NCBI GenBank assembly: GCA_947089425.1
Contig: CAMUKG010000005.1
Span: forward strand, 1 to 64,000
Direction of reading: 5' to 3'
Source: an uncultured Clostridia bacterium
Lineage (GTDB): Bacteria > Bacillota > Clostridia > Christensenellales > Pumilibacteraceae
Length of the DNA: 64,000 nt
Below the pieces are notes generated by a model, which worked only from the letters and a program-made list of their open reading frames with translations, made no database searches and was not told the DNA's origin. Made by a program: the position numbers and the translations under genes. Every line of letters begins with the position of its first letter. Position 1 is the stretch's first letter. Positions 30,016-39,215 of this stretch are shown piece after piece.

Positions 30016-33012
30016 ATGTTTAAAAAAAGATGGCGTGACATTGTGGTGATAGCAGTGTGTGTGATTGCCGTTACCGTTACGGCGATAGTATATTCCCTTT
30101 TTGCGTCAGACCACATTTTTAAAGAGAGTAAAGAGCATTTAATGGAAATTTACGAGCAAGTGAATTCCAATTTTGCTCAAACCGTATCGAGTCGCAGAAA
30201 ACTTATGAACAGTTGGGGTAAATATATAAATAACTCGGTTAACGATATAAACAACGGAGATACCGAGCGCAGAGAACAGTTTACCGAATTTATGGCGGAA
30301 CAGCAAGCGCAATGGAACTTTACCGAGTTTTACTTTATTAACAGAGACGAGAGCGTAAATTCCGACCCTGACGACGAATACCGTAATATTGTAAACTGCA
30401 AAACTCTGACAGACAACATGGAACAACTTAAATTCAGAAGAAGCCTGAACGAGTTGTTGGCAGAAGACAAAGGCGGCGTGGTGGGAATAGACGATTCGGG
30501 CGAGCAGTTTATGCTGTTTGCCGTTCCTATCGATGAAAACGAATACGACGGATTTAAATATTCGGCAATAGGCATAAAATTTAACGCAAAGGATATGACT
30601 GATATTTTATCGATTCAATCTTTTGGGGCCGAAGGAATTTGTTATGTCGTACTTCCCGAAGGAATCGTTTTGTTACAAACGAATTTCAAACTCGGAAAGC
30701 AGAATAATTATTTGTCTTTTTTAAACGACGAATGCAAAATAGATTATTCCGACATGAAAAGAATACATGCCGATTGGAGCATGGACGGTGGGCAAAGAGC
30801 GGACACCGTACTTTTCAAATGGAACGGGGAACAATATTATCTTTCGTATATTCCCATTGAGTTCGGTGATTGGATGTTACTCGGCGTTGCGTCGGCAAAG
30901 GTCGTTAATAGTAGCATGAACAGATTTCGAACGATTACCGTTTTGGTTATGGGGTCGATATTCGTAGTTATAGGTGCGGTAATCGCGTTAATGGTTATTT
31001 TAACAAACCGTCGCCGCGTTAAAGAAAAAGAGCTCGAAGTGAAGTCGAGAGAGAGCTTGCTCGAATTGCTTACTGTTAACAGCAAAGATATTTTCGTATT
31101 GTTTTCTCCCGATACGTTTAACGCCGATTACGTTAGCACCAACATGGAGCAAGTGCTCGGTCTTAACGCCGAAGAAGTGAAAAAAGATGTTCGCAAGTTG
31201 CTCGACGCCTCAGTTGCGACACATCCGCCGTTTACTACCAAAGGGCTCAAAGCGCTCGATACGGGTCGCACTTGGGAAACGGATATGCAAATGAGAAATG
31301 TAGTGAGTGGCGACGTGTATTGGTACAGAATGTCGCTGTATCACACCGTTTCAGACGGGAAGGATAACTGCGTTATAGTGTTCTCCGACCGCACAAAAGA
31401 GCGCAAGATGAGCGCCGACCTCGAAGTTGCTCTCGACATTGCAAAGTCGGCTAACGAGGCAAAAAGTAATTTCCTTGCAAACATGTCGCACGATATTCGC
31501 ACGCCTATGAACGCAATTATAGGTTTTTCGGCGCTACTTGCTAAAGACGCCGAAAACCCTGACAAAGTGCGCGAATATATTCGCAAAATAGCGTTTTCCG
31601 GACAGCACTTGCTTAGCCTTATAAACGATATTTTGGATATGAGCAAGATAGAGAGCGGAAAAACTTCGCTCAATATAGAGGAATTTAATTTGTCGGAGTT
31701 CCTCGAAGAAGTTTATTCCATGATGATTTCGCAAACGAAAGCAAAAAAACAAAATTTCGACGTGAGAACGAGAGGGCACATGCCCGAACTTGTGCTCGGC
31801 GATAAATTACGGTTAAATCAAATTTTACTGAATTTGTTGTCTAATGCCGTTAAGTACACTCCCAACGGCGGTAACATTGAGCTGATTATAGAATCGCTTG
31901 ATAGAAAAATGCACAATCACGCGCATTTACGATTCGAGGTGAAAGACAACGGAATAGGCATGAGTCCGGAATTCGTGAAAACGGTTTTCGACCCGTTTGC
32001 TCGCGAAAGCAAAGAAGCTACAAAAGAAATTCAGGGCACAGGACTCGGAATGGCTATAACCAAAAACATCGTAAACCTTATGGGCGGAACTATTTCGGTT
32101 GCGAGCGAGCCCGACAAGGGAAGTTCGTTTGTGGTTGAGCTCGAACTTGCGATTTCGAACAAGGAGAAAGTCGACGAAAACTTTTGGGTTCATAACGATA
32201 TCACGAGCATTCTCGTTGTTGACGACGAAGAAGAAGTGTGCATAGACATTAAAGAGCTTATGACCGATACGGGCGTTGAAGTTTCTTATGCGCTCGGAGG
32301 TGCGCAAGCTGTTGAAATGGTGTCTTCCGCGCACGACGAGCACAACGACTACAATATCGTTCTTCTCGATTGGAAAATGCCGGGTATGGACGGCGTGGAG
32401 ACGGCAAAGCGGATACGCAAAAAGGTTGGCAACGAAGTCCCCATTATGGTTCTCACGTCGTATAGCTTTGACGAAATAGAAGAAGAAGCGAAAGGAGCGG
32501 GAATCGATTATTTCTTGACAAAGCCGTTCTTTGTTTCGAATTTCAGAAACGCTATCGTGCAAATTCGCGATTCCGGACACAAAGAAACTCCCGAAAAAGT
32601 TGATGAAGGCGCGTCTATTGCGGGGCTCAAAGTGCTTGCCGCCGAAGACAACGAAATAAATGCGGAAATACTTTTGGAATTGCTCGATATAGAAGAGGTG
32701 AGTTGCGAAATTGCCGAAAACGGCGAAGAGGCGCTCAAAAAATTCGAAAGTTCGGAACCGGGACAGTACGATATTATTTTTATGGACGTGCAAATGCCCG
32801 TTATGAACGGTTACGAGGCTACACGTGCGATTCGCGCATGCTCTCATCCGAACGCCAAGACTATTCCGATAATAGCTATGACGGCGAACGCGTTCGACGA
32901 AGACGTGAGAATGGCTTTGGACGCGGGCATGAACGCTCATTTGGCTAAGCCGATAGATATGTGTAAACTTAAAAATATAGTTGCCGATTTATTGAGGAAC
33001 AAGAATGAATAA
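30016..33012 (+). CDS. hybrid sensor histidine kinase with two receiver domains
   Basis: A membrane sensor of 998 residues. Membrane helices lie at about 9-30 and 305-328, enclosing a Cache-like extracellular sensor. A PAS-like region follows (about 345-460), then HisKA with His492 (SHDIRTPMNAI) and a HATPase with the N, G1 and G2 boxes (DNGIGM, GTGLGMAI). Two receiver domains follow, with phospho-acceptors Asp785 (LLDWKMPGMDG) and Asp924 (FMDVQMPVMNG). It overlaps the next gene by 8 nt. Kinase, regulator and HPt together make a multistep phosphorelay. The signal is unknown. Confidence 0.93.
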   Translation: MFKKRWRDIVVIAVCVIAVTVTAIVYSLFASDHIFKESKEHLMEIYEQVNSNFAQTVSSRRKLMNSWGKYINNSVNDINNGDTERREQFTEFMAEQQAQWNFTEFYFINRDESVNSDPDDEYRNIVNCKTLTDNMEQLKFRRSLNELLAEDKGGVVGIDDSGEQFMLFAVPIDENEYDGFKYSAIGIKFNAKDMTDILSIQSFGAEGICYVVLPEGIVLLQTNFKLGKQNNYLSFLNDECKIDYSDMKRIHADWSMDGGQRADTVLFKWNGEQYYLSYIPIEFGDWMLLGVASAKVVNSSMNRFRTITVLVMGSIFVVIGAVIALMVILTNRRRVKEKELEVKSRESLLELLTVNSKDIFVLFSPDTFNADYVSTNMEQVLGLNAEEVKKDVRKLLDASVATHPPFTTKGLKALDTGRTWETDMQMRNVVSGDVYWYRMSLYHTVSDGKDNCVIVFSDRTKERKMSADLEVALDIAKSANEAKSNFLANMSHDIRTPMNAIIGFSALLAKDAENPDKVREYIRKIAFSGQHLLSLINDILDMSKIESGKTSLNIEEFNLSEFLEEVYSMMISQTKAKKQNFDVRTRGHMPELVLGDKLRLNQILLNLLSNAVKYTPNGGNIELIIESLDRKMHNHAHLRFEVKDNGIGMSPEFVKTVFDPFARESKEATKEIQGTGLGMAITKNIVNLMGGTISVASEPDKGSSFVVELELAISNKEKVDENFWVHNDITSILVVDDEEEVCIDIKELMTDTGVEVSYALGGAQAVEMVSSAHDEHNDYNIVLLDWKMPGMDGVETAKRIRKKVGNEVPIMVLTSYSFDEIEEEAKGAGIDYFLTKPFFVSNFRNAIVQIRDSGHKETPEKVDEGASIAGLKVLAAEDNEINAEILLELLDIEEVSCEIAENGEEALKKFESSEPGQYDIIFMDVQMPVMNGYEATRAIRACSHPNAKTIPIIAMTANAFDEDVRMALDAGMNAHLAKPIDMCKLKNIVADLLRNKNE

Positions 33013-35056
33013 CGTTAAGGCTAAAATATTGATTGTTGACGACTCTGAATTAAACCGCGCATTGCTTTCCGATATGCTTGCCGCCGATTTCGATATTTTG
33101 GAAGCCGAAAACGGCGTTGAGGCAATGGACATTCTTCACGAGCATGAACTCGAAATTTCCTTGATGCTTCTCGATATAGTCATGCCCGTTATGGACGGTT
33201 TCGAAGTGCTGTCGGTTATGAATCAAAAGGAATGGATAAAGTCTATTCCCGTTATTATGATTTCGGCTGAAACGGGAGGTGCGTATATCGACAGGGCGTA
33301 CGATTTGGGCGCGATAGATTACATAAGCCGCCCATTCGACGAGCGCACCGTTAAGCACCGCGTTATGAGCAATTTCATGCTCACCATAAAGCAAAAAGAA
33401 ATGTCGGAGCTGTTGTCGTCGCAAATTTACGAGAAAGAAAAAGATAACAGCTTGATGATAGAAATTTTGTCGCATATAGTGGAATTCAGAAACGGCGAAA
33501 GCGGTTTGCACGTTTTGCACGTTCACGCAATTACGCAAATGCTTTTGGAACGTCTTGTAAAAAAGACGAACAAATACGAGCTTTCCACAAAAGACATTCG
33601 TCTTATTAGCAATGCGTCGGCGCTTCATGACATAGGCAAAATATCTATACCGTCCGAAATACTCAATAAGCCGGGACGATTTACGCCCGATGAATACGAA
33701 ATAATGAAAAAGCATACGGTGGAAGGAGCCAAAATGCTTAGCGACATACCATTCAGAAAAAACGAGTCGCTGATTCGCGTGGGCTATCAAATTTGCCGTT
33801 GGCATCACGAGCGCTACGACGGCAAAGGCTATCCCGACGGTTTAAAAGGCGACGACATACCCATTGCAGCGCAAGTTGTGGCTATGGCGGATGTTTACGA
33901 CGCGCTTACGAGCGAACGGGTTTATAAGCCGCCTTACACGCCCGACGTAGCAATTAAAATGATTTTAAACGGCGAGTGCGGAGCGTTCAGCCCTCTATTG
34001 CTCGAATGCTTAACCGACATAGCGGAATCGCTCAAAACCGAACTCAACGTCATGTCGTTCGGGCACGCTACCGATAATGTAATTCACGACACCGTGAAGC
34101 AGATGCTCAAATCGGACGGCGCGGACGCTTCGAACAGGTCGATACAGCTTTTAGAGCGCGAGCGAACGAAATATCAATATCTTTTGGATATTTCGCGCGA
34201 AATCGTGTTCGAATACAATTCCGTTCCCGAATTTATAAAGCTTTCGGAGCTTGGCGCCGAATCGCTCGGCATTCCCATGAAAATAATAGAGCCCGCGAAT
34301 AACAAAGTTTGGACTCGCATGTTCGCCAAAGAGGATTTCGAGCATTTCGTTGCAAAAATAAAAGAGACGACGCCCGAAAATCCCGTGCTTTCCGAAGAAT
34401 ATTTGCTCACAATAAACCGCGACAAAAAATGGTGTAAGGTTATTGCCAAAGCTATTTGGGGCGACGGCGAATTGCCCGAGTTCGAGGGCGCTGTCGGCAA
34501 AATTGTGGATATAAACGAGGAGTTTGCCGCAATGCAGTCGCTCGAACAAAAAGCCGATTGCGATTCGCGCACCGGGCTTTTCAATCATAACGCTGCAAAG
34601 AGGCGCATATCCGCGATACTGTCGGAGAATAAGGGCAAAAACAAACGCTATGCGCTAACAATGTTCGACCTTGACAATTTTAAAGAGGCGAACGACGTTT
34701 ACGGGCATATTTTCGGCGACGAGGTGCTCGAAGAACTCGCGCGCAGAATAAAGGCGAGCACTCGAAGCACCGATATTGCGGCGCGCATGGGAGGCGACGA
34801 ATTTATTCTGTTTATGGAATATAAAGATACGGTCGAACCTCAAATAAAGAGAATTTTTAAAAATTTGACAGAGCCTTTTAAAGATTTCGACGTGGGCGTT
34901 AGCATGGGCGTGGCATGCGTAGAGAATTACGACGGCGACTACGACACGCTGTTTACTATGGCTGATGCGGCAATGTATACCGTGAAGCGAGACAATAAAA
35001 ATTCATACCGTTTTTACGACGACACTATGAAATCTTTATTGCGTTCCGACGAATAA
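33005..35056 (+). CDS. response regulator with REC, HD-GYP and GGDEF domains
   Basis: 683 residues predicted to act on cyclic di-GMP. The receiver domain (1-125) has phospho-acceptor Asp57, but the conserved Lys near its end is Arg109 (YISRP). The HD-GYP domain (about 145-345) keeps His208-Asp209 and GKGYPDG (273-279), indicating a phosphodiesterase. A PAS-like region with weak similarity follows (about 375-510). The GGDEF domain is intact at 596-600 (RMGGDEF), indicating a cyclase. One protein may thus both make and break the messenger under kinase control. It starts inside the end of the kinase gene. Confidence 0.92.
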   Translation: MNNVKAKILIVDDSELNRALLSDMLAADFDILEAENGVEAMDILHEHELEISLMLLDIVMPVMDGFEVLSVMNQKEWIKSIPVIMISAETGGAYIDRAYDLGAIDYISRPFDERTVKHRVMSNFMLTIKQKEMSELLSSQIYEKEKDNSLMIEILSHIVEFRNGESGLHVLHVHAITQMLLERLVKKTNKYELSTKDIRLISNASALHDIGKISIPSEILNKPGRFTPDEYEIMKKHTVEGAKMLSDIPFRKNESLIRVGYQICRWHHERYDGKGYPDGLKGDDIPIAAQVVAMADVYDALTSERVYKPPYTPDVAIKMILNGECGAFSPLLLECLTDIAESLKTELNVMSFGHATDNVIHDTVKQMLKSDGADASNRSIQLLERERTKYQYLLDISREIVFEYNSVPEFIKLSELGAESLGIPMKIIEPANNKVWTRMFAKEDFEHFVAKIKETTPENPVLSEEYLLTINRDKKWCKVIAKAIWGDGELPEFEGAVGKIVDINEEFAAMQSLEQKADCDSRTGLFNHNAAKRRISAILSENKGKNKRYALTMFDLDNFKEANDVYGHIFGDEVLEELARRIKASTRSTDIAARMGGDEFILFMEYKDTVEPQIKRIFKNLTEPFKDFDVGVSMGVACVENYDGDYDTLFTMADAAMYTVKRDNKNSYRFYDDTMKSLLRSDE

Positions 35057-35104
35057 TAAGTACAAATAATTTTTTACACCCGTTACGGGAAAGGAGTTTT
35101 AAAC

Positions 35105-35458
35105 ATGACGGTTAAAGAATGTTACGCTTTAATCGGTGCCGATTACGACAATGTTTTAAGTAGACTTCGCACCGACGAGAGAATTACCAAATTTTTATTA
35201 AAAGTGGCTGACGACAAAAGTTTCGAACTTTTGTGCGAATCACTTAAAACAAAAAATATGCCCGAAGCTTTCAGGGCGGCTCACACTATAAAAGGCGTTT
35301 GCATGAATTTGTCGCTCACAAAACTGTATGCTTCTGCCGAACGGCTCACAGAAGCGCTCAGAGGAAGAGAAGAATTCGGCGACGACATACCGCCGCTTTT
35401 CGAGCAACTTAAAGCCGATTATGAAAGCACAGTTAACGGCATTAGAATGTTGCAATAA
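35105..35458 (+). CDS. histidine phosphotransfer (HPt) protein
   Basis: A 117-residue, all-helical cytoplasmic relay protein. The motif AAHTIKGVCMNL contains the phospho-accepting His60 and the usual K-G two and three residues on. It should shuttle phosphate between the receiver domains of the hybrid kinase and the REC-HD-GYP-GGDEF regulator encoded just upstream (48-nt gap). A GGAAAGGAG ribosome site supports the start. Confidence 0.9.
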   Translation: MTVKECYALIGADYDNVLSRLRTDERITKFLLKVADDKSFELLCESLKTKNMPEAFRAAHTIKGVCMNLSLTKLYASAERLTEALRGREEFGDDIPPLFEQLKADYESTVNGIRMLQ

Positions 35459-35462
35459 AAAC

Positions 35463-35491
35463 TTTACATTTTTTGCGTCGAGTGATATAAT
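35463..35491 (+). promoter_or_regulatory. promoter of the small coiled-coil gene and cysK
   Basis: TTTACA (35463-35468), a 17-nt spacer and a perfect TATAAT (35486-35491), immediately after the HPt stop codon. Confidence 0.65.
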
Positions 35492-35569
35492 ATTCCATAA
35501 TAATGTGTTGAATTCGTAACAAATAATTGATGGGTTTGCAAAAAACGCAACTAAAAGGAGCTGACTAAA

Positions 35570-35800
35570 ATGTCCAGAAAAAGCGATTTGAAAAAGGCTA
35601 TTGCCGAGAGCGAGCAGGAAATAGAGAATTTGGAGAAAAAACGCGTAAGGTCACAATCCGCTTTGTTGGAGGCTTTTTTAAACCATACCACGCCTAACGA
35701 CGCCGACGCCGAATATTTCAGAGTGTTTACGTCGTTAATCGATTTAGAGCGCGCTAATTTGCGTAAGTTAAACGAAGAGCTCGCCAAACTCGAAGGTTGA
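35570..35800 (+). CDS. small coiled-coil protein, unknown function
   Basis: A 76-residue, highly charged helical protein (KKAIAESEQEIENLEKKRVRSQ, then ERANLRKLNEELAKLEG) with no cysteine and no membrane segment. AAAGGAG lies 9 nt before the ATG and a promoter 79 nt upstream, so it is likely real. It lies 10 nt before cysK and may be co-transcribed with it. Not recognised. Confidence 0.7.
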   Translation: MSRKSDLKKAIAESEQEIENLEKKRVRSQSALLEAFLNHTTPNDADAEYFRVFTSLIDLERANLRKLNEELAKLEG

Positions 35801-35810
35801 AAAGGCGATT

Positions 35811-36737
35811 ATGCCCATTTATAAGAGTATTGCCGAAGCAATAGGAAATACGCCTATTGTCGAGCTTTCGCGCTATGCCGAAAAGTTTGGGCTTAACGCT
35901 CGCATTGCGGCTAAACTCGAATATTTGAACCCCGCAGGCTCGGCAAAAGACAGAGTGGCTTATTCTATGATTTTCGATGCGGAAAACAGAGGGGCGCTTA
36001 AAGCGGGAGCAACGATTATAGAACCCACGAGCGGCAACACCGGGATAGGGTTGGCTTCGCTCGGCGCGGCGAAAGGATACAGGGTTATTTTAACCATGCC
36101 CGAAACGATGAGCAAAGAGAGAATAAACCTTATAAAAGCTTACGGCGCGCAAGTTGTGTTAACCGACGGCAAAAAGGGAATGAGCGGTGCAATAGAAAAA
36201 GCGCGCGAACTGGCCCTGCAAATAGAAGGAAGTTTTATTCCCGACCAATTTTCCAATCCCGCCAACCCCGAAGTCCATTTTAAAACTACGGGGCCCGAAA
36301 TTTGGCGCGACACGTGCGGAGAGCTTAGCGTGTTCGTTGCGGGCGTCGGCACGGGCGGGACCGTGTCGGGCGTGGGAAAGTATTTAAAGAGTAAAAATTC
36401 GGAAATTAAAATTGTGGCGGTGGAACCCGCAAAATCTCCCGTTTTATCGGGCGGCAAGGCGGGAGCGCACGGCATACAGGGAATAGGCGCGGGTTTTATC
36501 CCCGCTAACCTCGATTGCGGAATTTATGACGAAGTTTATGGAGTATCCGACGAAGACGCATTCGAGTGCGCGAGGGAGCTCGGAAAAACCGAAGGTTTTT
36601 TAGTCGGTATTTCTTCGGGCGCGGCGGTTGCCGCCGCAACCGCAATCGCCCGTAGAGCTGAAAATAAAGGAAAGCTTATTGTGGCGTTATTGCCCGACAC
36701 GGGCGACAGGTATCTTTCCGCTTCGCTGTTTTCATAA
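35811..36737 (+). CDS. cysK: cysteine synthase (O-acetylserine sulfhydrylase)
   Basis: A PLP enzyme that makes cysteine from O-acetylserine and sulfide in the cytoplasm. 308 residues, as expected. The PLP lysine is Lys46 in NPAGSAKDR, the substrate loop is PTSGNTGIGLA and the phosphate-binding loop is GTGGTVSGVGKYL. No serine acetyltransferase gene is nearby. An intrinsic terminator follows. Confidence 0.95.
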   Translation: MPIYKSIAEAIGNTPIVELSRYAEKFGLNARIAAKLEYLNPAGSAKDRVAYSMIFDAENRGALKAGATIIEPTSGNTGIGLASLGAAKGYRVILTMPETMSKERINLIKAYGAQVVLTDGKKGMSGAIEKARELALQIEGSFIPDQFSNPANPEVHFKTTGPEIWRDTCGELSVFVAGVGTGGTVSGVGKYLKSKNSEIKIVAVEPAKSPVLSGGKAGAHGIQGIGAGFIPANLDCGIYDEVYGVSDEDAFECARELGKTEGFLVGISSGAAVAAATAIARRAENKGKLIVALLPDTGDRYLSASLFS

Positions 36738-36753
36738 CTGAAAAATATAAAGA

Positions 36754-36787
36754 AAGAGCTTTGCTTTTGCGGCAAGGCTCTTTTTTT
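36754..36787 (+). terminator. terminator after cysK
   Basis: AGAGCTTTGC and GCAAGGCTCT pair (one G-U) around a 7-nt loop, followed by seven T. The AraC gene converges on it and ends just beyond. Confidence 0.82.
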
Positions 36788-36792
36788 GTGCG

Positions 36793-37629
36793 TTACATAA
36801 TGTTTTGTTTTTTGCCGTTTTTCAGATATTGAGTGGGAGAACAGCCGAATATTTTTCGGAACTCGATTGTGTAGTTTTTCGGGTTTTCCCATCCGAGCAT
36901 TGTGGCAATATCGATAATCTTCATATTGCCGAGCATTTTGCACGAATACGTCACTTTATTTTTGTTGTGATAAGCGATTATCGACGTGTTGAAATGCTTT
37001 TTGAACATTTGCGAAACATAACTGTGCGAGTATCCCGTTTTTGCTATGATTTCGTCGATTGAAAGGTAAATGTAATCGAAATAAGTTAGGTGCATATATA
37101 GGTCGTTGAGCCAATCGGGCACGGCGCCGTTGCCCGTTATGTTTTTTGCTATGAAGCAACCGAGCAATTCTATTATTATAGTTTTATGCAGTTGAGAAAG
37201 ATGCTTGGCTTGTTCGCCGTAATCCGGACTTGCGCAGTTGAAAAGCGACGATTTGTGCGATATCGCGTTGAATTCGTCTACCGATAAATTCGTGAGTAGC
37301 GGCTCTTTTCGTGAAAGCAGTTCGTCGTAAAAATTTTCGCCTATCGCGTTGCAAATATTTTTCATGACGTCAACGGTTGCGTAGTAGTCGCGGTAAAGGC
37401 AATCTTTTCCGGAAAAACTTATTTCGTGGTATTCGCTCGGTCGTATTAAAACGAGCGCCCCGTGTTTTAGTTCTTTTACGGGTCCTCCGCACAAAGAATG
37501 TTTGCATGTTCCGTTAAGCACGAGAGCGAACTCGAAAAAGGTGTGCCCGTGCGGCGGTTGCGCGGGACAATACACATTCAAACGCGTGAACGGATTAACG
37601 GCTATTATGGTTTCGTCGAGTATGTTCAT
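36793..37629 (-). CDS. AraC-family regulator of glycan module 1
   Basis: 278 residues: an N-terminal cupin sensor (HGHTFFEFALVLNGTCKHSL, HGALVLIRPSEYHEISF) and a C-terminal AraC DNA-binding domain (LSIDEIIAKTGYSHSYVSQMFKKHFN and IIDIATMLGWENPKNYTIEFRKIFG). It is divergent from the transporter/glycosidase module starting at 37839 and very probably controls it, with a sugar released from the glycan as effector (inference). There is no Shine-Dalgarno; the ATG is 9 nt after the -10 box. Confidence 0.88.
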   Translation of the reverse strand: MNILDETIIAVNPFTRLNVYCPAQPPHGHTFFEFALVLNGTCKHSLCGGPVKELKHGALVLIRPSEYHEISFSGKDCLYRDYYATVDVMKNICNAIGENFYDELLSRKEPLLTNLSVDEFNAISHKSSLFNCASPDYGEQAKHLSQLHKTIIIELLGCFIAKNITGNGAVPDWLNDLYMHLTYFDYIYLSIDEIIAKTGYSHSYVSQMFKKHFNTSIIAYHNKNKVTYSCKMLGNMKIIDIATMLGWENPKNYTIEFRKIFGCSPTQYLKNGKKQNIM

Positions 37630-37638
37630 GGTAATTTA

Positions 37639-37667
37639 ATTGTATCGCAAAATCGCCGAAAAGTCAA
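37639..37667 (-). promoter_or_regulatory. promoter of the module 1 AraC gene, near-leaderless
   Basis: On the minus strand TTGACT (37667-37662), a 17-nt spacer and TACAAT (37644-37639), with 9 nt to the ATG. Confidence 0.7.
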
Positions 37668-37703
37668 CGGGCAACCGTAAAAAGCCGGAAAAATGCTAAA
37701 AAA

Positions 37704-37735
37704 ATCATAAAAAACGGTGTTTTTGATGATAAAAA
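37704..37735 (+). promoter_or_regulatory. candidate AraC operator, direct repeat
   Basis: ATCATAAAAA (37704-37713) and ATGATAAAAA (37726-37735) differ at one base and are exactly 22 bp apart, about two helical turns. The second ends 4 nt before the -35 of the module 1 promoter. A nearly identical ATCACAAAAA lies 6 nt before the -35 of module 2. Position and spacing fit an AraC-type activator. Confidence 0.5.
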
Positions 37736-37739
37736 GGGG

Positions 37740-37768
37740 TTGCTACGAAAAGCAAGGGGATATATAAT
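37740..37768 (+). promoter_or_regulatory. promoter of glycan module 1
   Basis: TTGCTA (37740-37745), a 17-nt spacer and a perfect TATAAT (37763-37768), about 70 nt before the first gene and directly downstream of the direct repeat. Confidence 0.7.
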
Positions 37769-37838
37769 TAAATTGTTATGATACAATATTAAATTTAATG
37801 ATTTTAAAAAATCCGAAAATATTCAAGCGGAGAAAATC

Positions 37839-39176
37839 ATGAGGAGAATTACAGTGAAAAAGCTATCTGCAATTATGTTGTCGTTGGTCTTTCTGTTGTG
37901 CGGATGCTCGTCGGCGCCAAAAGACACGCCGCTCGGCACAAACGCCGAATACGACGTTTTGGGACTCGGGAACATTGCCGTAGGCATGTGGGTTACGCCT
38001 ACCGACGCTTATCGCACCGAAGAACAGTTTAAGTTGCTTTCCGAAAGCGGAATAAACGTTGTGAACGGATTTTGCTATTCGGAAGACACCGATGAAAAGG
38101 TGCAAGCCGTGCTCGATTATTGCGAACAGTTCGGGCTCAAATATCTTTACAGTTCGCTTTCAATCGAGGAAAACATACGCGCCTATAAAGACGCGCCCGA
38201 CGAAAAGCTTATTAGCGCCACTATGGAGCAGATAAACAAATTCGCGTCTCATTCGGCGTATGCGGGGCAGTTGTTTTTAGACGAGCCGTCGGTTGCCTAC
38301 TTCGACGCGTTGAAAGCTTTTATGGGAGCGTATAAAGAAAAATATCCGAATAAGCTTGCCTACGTGAATATGTTACCCAATTACGGCGTTGCGGGATCGG
38401 GAAGTTCGGGCTACGAATCTTACGTTGATAGCTGGCTCGAAAAACTTTCGCCGAATATGTATTCTTACGATAGCTATCCGCTTATAGATTACGACCCTGC
38501 GTTGCCCGGCTACCGCACAGAAATTGAAGATTATTATTACAACCTCGATTTATTGAGAGTTAAAACTCTCAAAGCGGGAATTCCAATGTGGGCGTTTGCG
38601 GCTACTTTGGCTTATGCGCATCCCACAGAACCAAACCGCAGAGAACCCACGCGCGAAGAACTGAGGTGGCAAGTCTTTTCCGACCTTGCGTTCGGCGCTA
38701 AGGGAATTCAATATTTTTGTTACTTCACGCCGAGCCAAGATTCTTACGGAGAGGGTATGGTTACGCGCGGCGGCGTTCCCACCGAACGCTACTACCATGT
38801 GCAAGAGGTGAATAAAGAATTTTCCGCTTACGGAAATATTTTGTTAAACAGCGACGCTGTGGGCGTTATGTTTAACGATTATAGGCGCGACGGGTTCGAT
38901 ATTTATTCGACTCCGCTCGAAAAATTCGGCAAAATCGAAAGCGTGGAAGGCAATCGTTATGTAATAGGCTGTTTCAGCGATAAAAACACGGGCAAGAAAA
39001 GCGTGCTCATATCGCCCACGACGCCGCGCGACGACATAACGCTCACGCTAAACATGGCGAAAGGCGTTAAGAGTGTAACGGCTTATGTCGGCGGCGAAAA
39101 AACTACGCTTGCCGTGAATAACCGTCGTTTAACACTCGATGTTAAACACGGCGACGCCGTTTTGCTCCAACTGTAA
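37839..39176 (+). CDS. lipoprotein of the DEP-motif barrel family, putative glycosidase (paralogue A)
   Basis: 445 residues with a lipoprotein signal (LCGC, Cys23), so it should sit on the outer face of the membrane. The alternating strand/helix body looks like a TIM barrel. It has FLDEP (Asp148-Glu149), YVNMLPNY (175-182), YDSY (210-213) and GAKGIQYFCYF (286-296), shared with the proteins at 46330, 55010 and 57409. Asp/Glu at barrel strand ends suggests glycoside hydrolysis, but I cannot name a family. GGAG precedes the ATG; a GTG five codons later has an AGGAG site and is an alternative start. First gene of module 1. Confidence 0.7.
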   Translation: MRRITVKKLSAIMLSLVFLLCGCSSAPKDTPLGTNAEYDVLGLGNIAVGMWVTPTDAYRTEEQFKLLSESGINVVNGFCYSEDTDEKVQAVLDYCEQFGLKYLYSSLSIEENIRAYKDAPDEKLISATMEQINKFASHSAYAGQLFLDEPSVAYFDALKAFMGAYKEKYPNKLAYVNMLPNYGVAGSGSSGYESYVDSWLEKLSPNMYSYDSYPLIDYDPALPGYRTEIEDYYYNLDLLRVKTLKAGIPMWAFAATLAYAHPTEPNRREPTREELRWQVFSDLAFGAKGIQYFCYFTPSQDSYGEGMVTRGGVPTERYYHVQEVNKEFSAYGNILLNSDAVGVMFNDYRRDGFDIYSTPLEKFGKIESVEGNRYVIGCFSDKNTGKKSVLISPTTPRDDITLTLNMAKGVKSVTAYVGGEKTTLAVNNRRLTLDVKHGDAVLLQL

Positions 39177-39215
39177 TAAAAGTATTTTAAATCGCAGGAA
39201 AAAGGAGAAAAAGTT

